From: CAZSLZ01 sp964607865
GTDB taxonomy: Bacteria > Vulcanimicrobiota > JAJTBE01 > CAZSLZ01
Length of the DNA stretch: 26,865 nucleotides
NCBI GenBank assembly: GCA_964607865.1
Contig: CAZSLZ010000029.1
Coordinates: 1 to 26,865, forward strand
Reading direction: 5' to 3'
Shown here one piece after another: positions 16,029 to 23,665 of this stretch. Made by a program: the position numbers and the translations under genes. The notes beneath the pieces were generated by a model. That model made no database searches. It saw only the letters and a list, made by a program, of their open reading frames with translations, and was not told where the DNA came from. Numbering within the stretch: position 1 is the stretch's first letter; each line of letters begins with the position of its first letter.

Positions 16029-16459
16029 ACAGAATATTAGCTGTTATTAAGGATACATCTGAGTTTTCAGTAGAAATTATAAAAATAGCCGCCATGATGT
16101 CAAAAACTTACAAAGCTTCATTGTATGTTACTTATGTTTACGAAGTTCCCTTTTCTCTTGAGTTAAACGAAGATAATCCCGGGGAATTGGAAAGGGGAGA
16201 TGCAGTTCTGGATAAGGCCAACAGAGTGCTGGAGGACCTGGAGGTAAGGCCTGAAACACATATTATTCAGGCCCGTACAGCTGCAGCTGGTATACTGGAC
16301 GAAATAAATGACTTGAATATTGATGTGGTTATAATGGGTATGAGGCATGAGCCTTTTCCTGGCGAACTTCCTATTGGAGGAACTTCCGAATACATTTTAA
16401 AAGCCACAAATTGCCAGGTTATTCTTATAAGGCCCGGGCTTATGAATGAAGAGAAGTAA
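16025..16459 (+). CDS. Universal stress protein (UspA) family protein
   Basis: 144 residues forming one alpha/beta Usp domain. It starts MNRILAVIKDTSEFSVEIIKIAAMM, has VVIMGMRHEP, and contains the ATP-binding loop pattern G-x2-x-n-G-G-T/S as ELPIGGTSEYILKATNCQVILIRPG. ATP-type Usps regulate transport or metabolism. Its start overlaps the stop of the DAHP-synthase-like gene (ATGA), and the permease gene begins six bases after its end. This is tight translational coupling that suggests a regulatory role for that operon, for example on the permease. Confidence 0.88.
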   Translation: MNRILAVIKDTSEFSVEIIKIAAMMSKTYKASLYVTYVYEVPFSLELNEDNPGELERGDAVLDKANRVLEDLEVRPETHIIQARTAAAGILDEINDLNIDVVIMGMRHEPFPGELPIGGTSEYILKATNCQVILIRPGLMNEEK

Positions 16460-16465
16460 TTATTT

Positions 16466-18268
16466 ATGGATAATTCCGAGAAAAAAAACAAACCGACTTC
16501 TGAGGAAACTATAGATGTTTTAGAAGGCTTACGTCCCGGTGACAAGGCAATAAGAAGAATCCGTAAACCAAGGGTCTCTTTGAAAAGAGCTTTGGGAGTA
16601 CCGGGAATTTTCAGCATCGCTTATGGCAACCTGGGTTCATCGGTCTATTTTGCGCTGGGTATTACCGCAGCTTATGCTCTTGGCGCCACACCTGTGGTTT
16701 TTCTTATAGCTGCGTTGTTTTTTGTGTTTACCGCTTTTACCTATGCTGAAGGTACAGCTGCTATTCCAGAGGCAGGTGGGGCATCAAGTTTTGCCAGAAA
16801 AGGCTTTAACGAACTGGTGAGTTTTATAGCAGGTTGGTGCCTGATACTTTCTTACATAGCCTTGATTGCAATTTCTGCATCCTATGCAATAAGCTATTTA
16901 AGCCAACTGGAATTTTTCAGAATGCTGAGGGAACCTGGTTATGGTTTGCTGGCCAGGGGATTGCTCTTACTGCTTTTAATGCTTATCAATATTGTGGGAG
17001 TGCGAAAATCCAGCATTCTTAATACTATATTGGCTGGTATTGATGTTACTACTCAGATATTTCTTGTTCTGGTTGGTGCGGTATTCTTTCTGAATGCCCC
17101 CAAACTGTTAAGCCATATTCATTGGGGAGTGGCGCCCACCTGGGCACAGTTCGCCATGGCTTTATATCTTGTAATGATTTCTTTTACCGGCGTGGAAACT
17201 CTTTCTAACCTGGCAGAGGAAGCTCATGAGCCGGAAGTTACCATTCCCAAATCCATGTGGTGGAGTGTTGGGATTATAATTTTTGTGTTTATGGGGCTTT
17301 CCAGTGTGGGGCTTTCTGCTATGCCTGCCCAATATCAGGTCAGCGGTTATATCTACGGAGAGAAAACCGAGGAGCTTAAGCCTGGTTTAAATGCTGATGA
17401 AAGCAGATTTTTTTATTATGGTAATGTTGATGAAGGAGCTTTCAAAGGTATCCCCCTGGAGAAAGCAAACGTTAACATTGGCAATATGAGAACTCAAACT
17501 GATGAACAGGGCTACTTTGTTTTGACTGCACCAGAATATGGAGAAAACACCTTGGTGGTTCATAAAACTGGTTATGGCACCAAAAAGATAGATTTTAACA
17601 CCAAAAAACCTGATATTGCTCCGGTTAATGGAAGGTGGACCACGAACCTGGCAGAAAAATGGCATGATAAACCCCTGTCAGGTATTGTTGATAATTTCCC
17701 GCTTTTAAAACTCAAAAGAGTTTTATCGGTCTGGGTTTCGGTGTTGGCTTTTACTATTCTGGTAATTGCAACAAATTCAGGCATTCTGGGAGTTTCCAGG
17801 CTGGTTTTTTCCATGGGAACCTATCGACAGGTTCCACCAGTTCTGGCAAGGGTTCATCCAGTTTTCAGAACACCTTTCGTGGCAATTGTAGTGTTTACAA
17901 TTATTGCTTTTCTCATTATCCTGCCGGGTAATATTGAAAATGTAGCCCATGTGTATGCTTTTGCCGCCATGTTTTCATATACTATTTCTCATGTGGCAAT
18001 TATCGCCATGCGTATAAAGCACCCCGATATGAAAAGGCCATATAAAATTCCCTGGAACCTACGGGTCGGAGGGACGGAAATTCCCATTACCGCTGTTTTG
18101 GGAGCTCTTTCATGTTTTATTCTCTGGGTGGTAATTCTGTTTACCCGTGAATACGGAAGAAATGTGGGGCTGCCCTTTATAGGGATTGGCATAGTAATCT
18201 ATATTATTTACCGGAAGTCTCAGAATTTGTCATTAACCGAAACCGTGGACCCCAAAAAAAGAAGGTAA
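16466..18268 (+). CDS. APC-superfamily permease with inserted extracytoplasmic beta domain
   Basis: 600 residues, about 12 membrane helices. The first helix carries the APC-type broken motif (IFSIAYGNLGSSVYFALG), with FTYAEGTAAIPEAGGASSFARKGF, TGVETLSNLAEEAHEPEVTIPKSM and the late helices SHVAIIAMRIKHPDMKRPYKIPWN. These are amino-acid/polyamine/organocation permease signatures. Unusual: between helices 7 and 8 (about residues 289-391) lies a roughly 100-residue insert. It includes VSGYIYGEK, IPLEKANVNIGNMRTQTDEQ, GYFVLTAPEYGENTLVVHK and TGYG, resembling a carboxypeptidase-regulatory/transthyretin-like beta sandwich. In ordinary APC proteins this loop is short. The insert should face outside the membrane. 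Substrate unknown; part of the operon with the stress protein and DAHPS-like enzyme. Confidence 0.88.
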   Translation: MDNSEKKNKPTSEETIDVLEGLRPGDKAIRRIRKPRVSLKRALGVPGIFSIAYGNLGSSVYFALGITAAYALGATPVVFLIAALFFVFTAFTYAEGTAAIPEAGGASSFARKGFNELVSFIAGWCLILSYIALIAISASYAISYLSQLEFFRMLREPGYGLLARGLLLLLLMLINIVGVRKSSILNTILAGIDVTTQIFLVLVGAVFFLNAPKLLSHIHWGVAPTWAQFAMALYLVMISFTGVETLSNLAEEAHEPEVTIPKSMWWSVGIIIFVFMGLSSVGLSAMPAQYQVSGYIYGEKTEELKPGLNADESRFFYYGNVDEGAFKGIPLEKANVNIGNMRTQTDEQGYFVLTAPEYGENTLVVHKTGYGTKKIDFNTKKPDIAPVNGRWTTNLAEKWHDKPLSGIVDNFPLLKLKRVLSVWVSVLAFTILVIATNSGILGVSRLVFSMGTYRQVPPVLARVHPVFRTPFVAIVVFTIIAFLIILPGNIENVAHVYAFAAMFSYTISHVAIIAMRIKHPDMKRPYKIPWNLRVGGTEIPITAVLGALSCFILWVVILFTREYGRNVGLPFIGIGIVIYIIYRKSQNLSLTETVDPKKRR

Positions 18269-18327
18269 TAGTCTTACCCTAAAGAATTATAGGTTAGTTT
18301 GAATTTGTAGTTTCGGGGATTATTCAG

Positions 18328-19503
18328 ATGTTGGAAAAAATAATTTTAAATAATTTTAAATCGTTCCAGGCGCTGGAACTGAAATTGAACTCGCCAATGG
18401 TTGTAGTGGGTGCAGTAAACTCAGGCAAAACAAATTTTATTGAGGCTCTAATTTTTGTAAAAAACCTCATTCTGAACAATAATCTTTCCCAGGCTTTTTC
18501 CTGTATCCGGGGGGATATACTGGATAGTTTCAACCTGAATGGGTTACCTGAACCGATTTGTAAATATAGTTTTACTGTCTTTGTTTTACTTTCATCTTTA
18601 ACCCGTCAAAAAATTGAAGAGGATATATTAAATAAAACAAGAGATTGGGAAAACAGGCCGGAGAAAGGAAAAATCATCACGGAAGATTTTTTAAAATATG
18701 AAGTTGAGTTGGAGTATTTTCCTGATAATAGAACTTTCAGAATAAGTGATGAGAGGCTCTCTGCGTTGAGAAAAGACGGAAAGGAAAAAAAATCCAGGCT
18801 TCCTTTTATAGAAAAAGATAAAGAAGGAAAAGTGTTTCATCTGCGCGAGGAATATCCCGGACACCCCTTCTATTATGAAGTGGGAAGAGATCATACCCTT
18901 GTTTCATTACCGTTGTTTGAACCGGATTTTCCTCATATCTCCGCGCTGAAAATGGAAATGGAAAGGATTATCATATCCAGGGAAAATAGCAGTTACAATG
19001 TTGTTCAGTTGGAAAGCAGAATTATTGAACTGGCAGGAAATGAGTTGCTATTCAAAGATTTTGTCAGTGGTTTGTCCGGTTTATTTCCTGAAGTGAAAGG
19101 CTTGAGAATAGAAAAAGATAACTCAGAATCAAAATTAATTATACAGTTTAATAATTTCGACCTGAATCTGCAATCGGTTTCCAGGGGGATTATTAATTTA
19201 ATTTACATTTTGTTATTGATTTTTGAAAACCACAGTAGTATCCTGATTCTGGATGAACCTGAAATCGGCCTGGATTTTGAAGTTCTGCCCCGGTTGGCGG
19301 AATTTATAAGGTGGTTTGTAAAGAAGTGGGGAAACCAGATGATTATTGCGACTAAATCACCGCAGTTTGCCGAAATTTTTTCTGATGATGAAATTGTCAT
19401 TATTAATAACTCAGGCAGGGGCAGCGAAATTACAGCAATGCCTCTGGCAGGGCCCCTTTTTCGGAGGGAAGAAATAATTAAGTTAATTAGAAAACAGGTA
19501 TAG
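18328..19503 (+). CDS. RecF/OLD-like ABC-type AAA ATPase
   Basis: 391 residues. The N-terminus LEKIILNNFKSFQALELKLNSPMVVVGAVNSGKTNFIEAL holds a Walker A (G28-T35) as in SMC/RecF/OLD ATPases. The middle about 190 residues are a helical insertion. The C-terminal half has the signature-like LQSVSRGIINLIYILLLI and Walker B ILILDEPEIGLD (D309, E310). The expected switch histidine (T-H-S-P) is Lys in ATKSPQF. There is no TOPRIM nuclease domain, so it is not an OLD nuclease. It sits three bases before a membrane protein gene, suggesting they act together. Such ATPases occur in DNA repair, defence and housekeeping roles; no specific one is supported. Confidence 0.78.
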   Translation: MLEKIILNNFKSFQALELKLNSPMVVVGAVNSGKTNFIEALIFVKNLILNNNLSQAFSCIRGDILDSFNLNGLPEPICKYSFTVFVLLSSLTRQKIEEDILNKTRDWENRPEKGKIITEDFLKYEVELEYFPDNRTFRISDERLSALRKDGKEKKSRLPFIEKDKEGKVFHLREEYPGHPFYYEVGRDHTLVSLPLFEPDFPHISALKMEMERIIISRENSSYNVVQLESRIIELAGNELLFKDFVSGLSGLFPEVKGLRIEKDNSESKLIIQFNNFDLNLQSVSRGIINLIYILLLIFENHSSILILDEPEIGLDFEVLPRLAEFIRWFVKKWGNQMIIATKSPQFAEIFSDDEIVIINNSGRGSEITAMPLAGPLFRREEIIKLIRKQV

Positions 19504-19506
19504 TAT

Positions 19507-20586
19507 ATGGCTAACAGATTAAAAATAGTGTTTGCTTTACTTATAATAGTGGTTATCTCCGGTTTGATTATAAGTAGAATTGGTTATAAACTACGGCAAC
19601 AGGAGAGGTTATATAACCGTAACGAGTTAAGGTTGATGGAGGGGAAACTGAGAAAGCAGGGAGTCAGAACCTGTTTTATTCAGCCCCGATATGGTAATCG
19701 TGAAAACCTGGTTGTAATGATGGACTTCTGGGAAAACGACGAGGAAAAAATAATGGAAAATTTGGAAGAGATAAAATCTACTGTAAATCAATATACTTCG
19801 AAAGCTGATAACAATATAACTACTCCGATTTTTAAATATCTTGATAATGACGGATATAACCTGGAAGACATCATCCGCACCCGGAAAGATATTGAGCAGA
19901 GCGACACTTACTTTGAATATTACGATATTGTTGACAGATTTCGAACCGAGTTAAGAAGCAAGCTGACCATTGCTTTTGATGAAATTATTGACCCGGAAAA
20001 CTATAAATTTAAGATAATAGCTGATATTAATTATGATGTTACCCTGGATACTTACAGCGCAAAAAAAATCTATTTCTTTGCAATTTTTAACGAGGCTGAC
20101 ACAGAGCAACTCAAAGCTATAAGAATAGCATATAAGCGGATTGCCGACTTTGATATTGCCCGGGGTGATAAAATATTCTTTTATAATATGAAAAATTATG
20201 AATTTGAGTTAATAACAGTTATGAGAAACCTGATGGAAAAAGACAATACAGAAGCAGTTACCCAGGTGGTGGTTTTTGAGCCTCTGGAAAACAGCAACCA
20301 GGTTCATAAGCAATATGAAGAAATTGTAACTGAAAGGATTTCCCCGGAGGAAAGCCCTGCCCCCACCCCCCGCATAACAGCTCCGGTGGATCGGACCATA
20401 TCTCCCAAACCTGAGGGCGCAAGATTGCCGGTGTTGCCTACCATCTCGCCGGAAAGTTCTCCCCAGCTGCCAGAAGGGTCACCATCCCCTGAAATGACTG
20501 CCACTGCTGAGCCAACAATAACTCTTACTCCTGAAAAAACTCCAGAGAAGAGTCTGTGGGATTCCTGGTTCAAGGTAAAGTATTAA
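19507..20586 (+). CDS. Single-TM protein with Pro/Ser/Thr-rich C-terminus
   Basis: 359 residues, not recognised. Residues about 6-27 form a membrane helix or uncleaved signal anchor (IVFALLIIVVISGLIISRI). A charged alpha/beta region follows (about 28-280), including FIQPRYGNRENLVVMMDFWEN and YDIVDRFRTELRSKLTIAFDE. A low-complexity tail comes last (about 280-345) with repeated S-P-E, T-P-x and P-E motifs, typical of a periplasmic or wall-spanning linker. The start is ATG 19507, three bases after the ATPase gene. The tail ends in KSLWDSWFKVKY, which could be a docking end. Confidence 0.65.
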   Translation: MANRLKIVFALLIIVVISGLIISRIGYKLRQQERLYNRNELRLMEGKLRKQGVRTCFIQPRYGNRENLVVMMDFWENDEEKIMENLEEIKSTVNQYTSKADNNITTPIFKYLDNDGYNLEDIIRTRKDIEQSDTYFEYYDIVDRFRTELRSKLTIAFDEIIDPENYKFKIIADINYDVTLDTYSAKKIYFFAIFNEADTEQLKAIRIAYKRIADFDIARGDKIFFYNMKNYEFELITVMRNLMEKDNTEAVTQVVVFEPLENSNQVHKQYEEIVTERISPEESPAPTPRITAPVDRTISPKPEGARLPVLPTISPESSPQLPEGSPSPEMTATAEPTITLTPEKTPEKSLWDSWFKVKY

Positions 20587-20602
20587 TAATTGAGGACTTT
20601 TA

Positions 20603-21847
20603 ATGAGTAAGCGTTTAATATCACAAAATGTGGAAGCCATTTTTGCCACAGCCAGAAATTTTGCCAGTCAACTTGGTGTGAGTTATATAGGTTCCGAGCA
20701 TTTGATGCTGGGTATCCTGGCTCAGAAGAAAAATACAGCCTGCCGTATTTTAAAGGTTCTGGGTGTTGAACCTGAAGATGTAAAACATCGTATTGAGTCG
20801 AAAATCGAAACAAAAGACACCGGTTCTTCTGGGTCTAATTTCTCTGCCCGCGCAACCCGGATAATAGGCATTGCTTTTTCTATTGTTCAGTGCCTGGACA
20901 TGCCTTTCATTGGTTCTGAGCATATTCTGATGGGTATTCTAAAAGAAGGCTCTGGAATTGCGGCTCAAACCCTGGTTAAAGAATATCGCCTTACCTATGA
21001 TGTGGTTATTGAAGAATTGTACGGGACACGAAAGATTGTAATTAAAGACTTTACTCTGAACCAGAAAAAAGCTGAAAAGGCATTGAAAAAACTCGAAGAG
21101 AAACTACAGGTTGAAGAACTTCATGAAGAATTGTTCGACAGCAAAATCAGCGAGATTGTTCACCTGTTTGAATATATTGAAGATCAACTGGGTTTGCTGA
21201 ACCAGGAAGCCCTGATAAAAGAATGCAGGCAAATCAGGAAAAAGGTTCAGGAAATTTCTCGTCAGGAAGCATTTCTAAAAACGGAGAAAAAACTGCCGGA
21301 ACTTCAGAATACTCTTGGCTTGGAAGAAACAGTAGAAAAACAGCAGGCGCAGGCAGCAAGAGAGTATGGCATGAGAGTGGGGCAGGGTTATGACGTTCAT
21401 CGCCTGGTTCCCGGCAGGAAGCTTATTCTGGGGGGAGTGGAAATTGAATTTGATAAAGGGCTGCTTGGCCACTCTGACGCCGATGTTTTAACCCATGCTG
21501 TTATGGATAGTTTACTCGGAGCCCTGGGGAAAAGAGATATCGGTTATCATTTTCCTGATAACGACCCCCGGTACAAGGATGTTTCAAGTCTGAAGTTACT
21601 GGAGCATGTTGCAGGAATATTAAAAGGGGAAAAATTCGGGGTGGCAAATATTGATGCGGTAATAATGGCACAGAAACCAAAGCTGGCTGGTTTTTTACCT
21701 GCCATGGAATCTAATATTGCCGGAATACTGGGAGTAAATTCCATAAATGTAAATATTAAGGCTACCACTACTGAAAGGCTTGGTTTTGAAGGCCGAACAG
21801 AAGGTATGGTTGCCCAGTGTGTTTGTTTATTGTATAAATTCAATTAA
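20603..21847 (+). CDS. ispF: ClpC-type N-terminal domain fused to 2-C-methyl-D-erythritol 2,4-cyclodiphosphate synthase (IspF)
   Basis: One 414-residue frame. Residues about 1-150 are the double Clp-N repeat: AIFATARNFASQLGVSYIGSEHLMLGIL, then IGIAFSIVQCLDMPFIGSEHILMGIL. This is the adaptor- or substrate-binding module of ClpC/ClpA. A charged, probably coiled-coil linker follows (about 155-255). Residues 257-414 are a complete IspF: GQGYDVHRL (D264, H266, metal), LLGHSDADVLTHAVMDSLLGAL, DIGYHFPDNDPRYK, ATTTERLGFEGRTEGMVAQC. IspF makes the cyclodiphosphate of the MEP isoprenoid pathway and works as a trimer. No AAA ATPase domain is present. M257 coincides with the usual IspF start, but I see no good Shine-Dalgarno just before it, so a fusion is likelier. 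This architecture is not one I know. Confidence 0.88.
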   Translation: MSKRLISQNVEAIFATARNFASQLGVSYIGSEHLMLGILAQKKNTACRILKVLGVEPEDVKHRIESKIETKDTGSSGSNFSARATRIIGIAFSIVQCLDMPFIGSEHILMGILKEGSGIAAQTLVKEYRLTYDVVIEELYGTRKIVIKDFTLNQKKAEKALKKLEEKLQVEELHEELFDSKISEIVHLFEYIEDQLGLLNQEALIKECRQIRKKVQEISRQEAFLKTEKKLPELQNTLGLEETVEKQQAQAAREYGMRVGQGYDVHRLVPGRKLILGGVEIEFDKGLLGHSDADVLTHAVMDSLLGALGKRDIGYHFPDNDPRYKDVSSLKLLEHVAGILKGEKFGVANIDAVIMAQKPKLAGFLPAMESNIAGILGVNSINVNIKATTTERLGFEGRTEGMVAQCVCLLYKFN

Positions 21848-21918
21848 AAAATCATTATTATTGATTTTTACAGCAGGAGTTTTCATAACTTTTTCAAAGA
21901 CAACAGTATTTATTATAC

Positions 21919-21947
21919 TTGATTCCAATGAAGTTTCTTGATAAAAT
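21919..21947 (+). promoter_or_regulatory. Promoter of the pfaD-pfaA locus
   Basis: TTGATT (21919-21924), a 17-base spacer, then TAAAAT (21942-21947), about 40 bases before the pfaD start. It is identical in both hexamers and spacing to the sequence upstream of the pilin-head cluster. Confidence 0.5.
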
Positions 21948-21986
21948 TGCCTGAAAATTCGTTGTTCAAAAATGAAAGGTTTTTTT

Positions 21987-23651
21987 ATGGCTGTAATTGA
22001 GCAAAATAAGATAGAAGTCAGCAACCATTGTTTTTCTATAAAAGGCTGGTGGTCTGCTGATAATCAAGCTTCCGGGCTTTTACCTGCTGAAGAGCTTGAA
22101 GATATTCTGAAAGATATAGGCACCAATCTTTACATCGTTGCCAGAAATGATAAAGTATTCCTTGCAAAACATGGCAATGTAAGCCAACGGAAAGATTCCA
22201 GTAAGGAACAATTTCCTGTGGTTGCGGTACTAAATGGGGTTACACCTGATAAACTGGGTGATTCTTCTTTCTGCAGGGATTACAACTTGCAGTTTCCCTA
22301 TATTGCAGGCTCAATGGCTCATGGAATTAATTCAAAAGAAATTGTTAAGGAATTTGCAATTAACGGGATGTTGGCTTTTTTTGGAACTGCGGGTATGCCC
22401 TGCTCTAAAATAGCTGACATAATCGACTGGCATAAGGACAGCATCCCGGATAAAACCTATGGATTCAATCTCATTCACAGCCCCAATGAACCCAGGCTGG
22501 AAGCTGCCCTGGTAGATCTTTTTTTAAAAAAGGGTGTTAATTTAATTGAAGCTTCCGCCTACATGGGGCTTTCTCTGCCGGTGGTCAAATTCCGTGTTGC
22601 AGGAATTCATCGGGATTCAGCTGGTAAGGTGGTGGCTCCCAACCGGATTATTGCCAAAGTCTCCAGGGTTGAGGTGGCAACCCGCTTTTTCTCGCCACCT
22701 CCTGAAGATATTCTGCAGAAACTGGTGGACTCCGGTAATATATCCAAGGAGCAGGCTGAAATGGCCAGGGAAATTCCTATGGCCCAGGATGTTACCGCGG
22801 AAGCGGACTCGGGAGGCCATACCGACAACCGGCCCGCTTTTACCCTGATTCCTACAATAATAGCTTTGCGAGACCAACTCCAGAAAAAATATGGTTATTC
22901 CCAGAAGTTGAGAGTTGGTACCGGCGGCGGTATTTCAACCCCTTATTCCGCCGCAGCAGCCTTTTCAATGGGCGCTTCGTATATCGTAACGGGTTCGGTT
23001 AATCAGGGGTGTGTGGAAGCTGGGACGTCTGATATAGCAAAGGAAATTCTTGCCAATACCGGCCAGGCCGATGTTACTATGGCGCCCTGCGCGGATATGT
23101 TTGAAATGGGTGCTAAGGTTCAGGTGGTCAAGCGGGGAACCATGTATCCTATGCGGGCGGCAAAACTATATGAATTGTACAAAAATTATGATAGTTGGAT
23201 TCAAATTCCTGACGATCAACGTAAAACCATAGAAAAATCATTTTTTAGAAATACCTTTCAGGAAATATGGAGTAAAACTTATGAATATTTTGAAGAAAGG
23301 GACAGCAGCCGGTTGGTTTTAGCCGAGAAGGATGACAGATATAAAATGGGCCTGGTGTTCCGCTGGTATCTCAGCCAGGCTTCTCACTGGGCAATTAAAG
23401 GTGACCAGAGCAGAAAAATAGATTATCAAATCTGGTGCGGGCCCGCAATGGGAGCATTCAACCAGTGGGTTGAAGGGACTTTCCTTGAAGATCGTTCCCA
23501 GAGAAAAGTCATTACTGTAGCTGCAAATATTCTTTATGGTGCCTGTCTTGTATTGAGAATAAACCAACTGAAGTTTCAGGGTTTTAACCCTGAACAGCAG
23601 GCAGTGAATCCTGAAAAATTTGAGCATATCAAAAAGTATTTTACAAAGTAA
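21987..23651 (+). CDS. pfaD: PfaD-family enoyl reductase of a polyunsaturated-fatty-acid-synthase-like system
   Basis: 554 residues from ATG 21987, preferred over ATG 21972 because AAAGG (21975-21979) lies seven bases before it. This FMN-dependent TIM-barrel protein is related to nitronate monooxygenase/FabK enoyl reductases and acts in trans on PUFA synthases. Seen: FPYIAGSMAHGINSKEIVKE, the AFFGTAGMPCSK segment, the catalytic-type EADSGGHTDNRP (H278), the FMN phosphate loop GTGGGIST (311-318), GASYIVTGSVNQGCVEAGTS, and the C-terminal Trp-rich part YQIWCGPAMGAFNQWV. Here it is upstream of the PfaA-like gene by 14 bases, whereas in classic pfa clusters pfaD is near the end (A-B-C-D). Confidence 0.92.
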   Translation: MAVIEQNKIEVSNHCFSIKGWWSADNQASGLLPAEELEDILKDIGTNLYIVARNDKVFLAKHGNVSQRKDSSKEQFPVVAVLNGVTPDKLGDSSFCRDYNLQFPYIAGSMAHGINSKEIVKEFAINGMLAFFGTAGMPCSKIADIIDWHKDSIPDKTYGFNLIHSPNEPRLEAALVDLFLKKGVNLIEASAYMGLSLPVVKFRVAGIHRDSAGKVVAPNRIIAKVSRVEVATRFFSPPPEDILQKLVDSGNISKEQAEMAREIPMAQDVTAEADSGGHTDNRPAFTLIPTIIALRDQLQKKYGYSQKLRVGTGGGISTPYSAAAAFSMGASYIVTGSVNQGCVEAGTSDIAKEILANTGQADVTMAPCADMFEMGAKVQVVKRGTMYPMRAAKLYELYKNYDSWIQIPDDQRKTIEKSFFRNTFQEIWSKTYEYFEERDSSRLVLAEKDDRYKMGLVFRWYLSQASHWAIKGDQSRKIDYQIWCGPAMGAFNQWVEGTFLEDRSQRKVITVAANILYGACLVLRINQLKFQGFNPEQQAVNPEKFEHIKKYFTK

Positions 23652-23665
23652 GTGAGGAGAAATAA

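Noticed and set aside
21371..21847. Separate IspF gene starting at internal ATG 21371
   Set aside because: No good ribosome-binding sequence before it and the frame is continuous with the Clp-N part, so a fusion is the simpler reading; internal initiation is not excluded.
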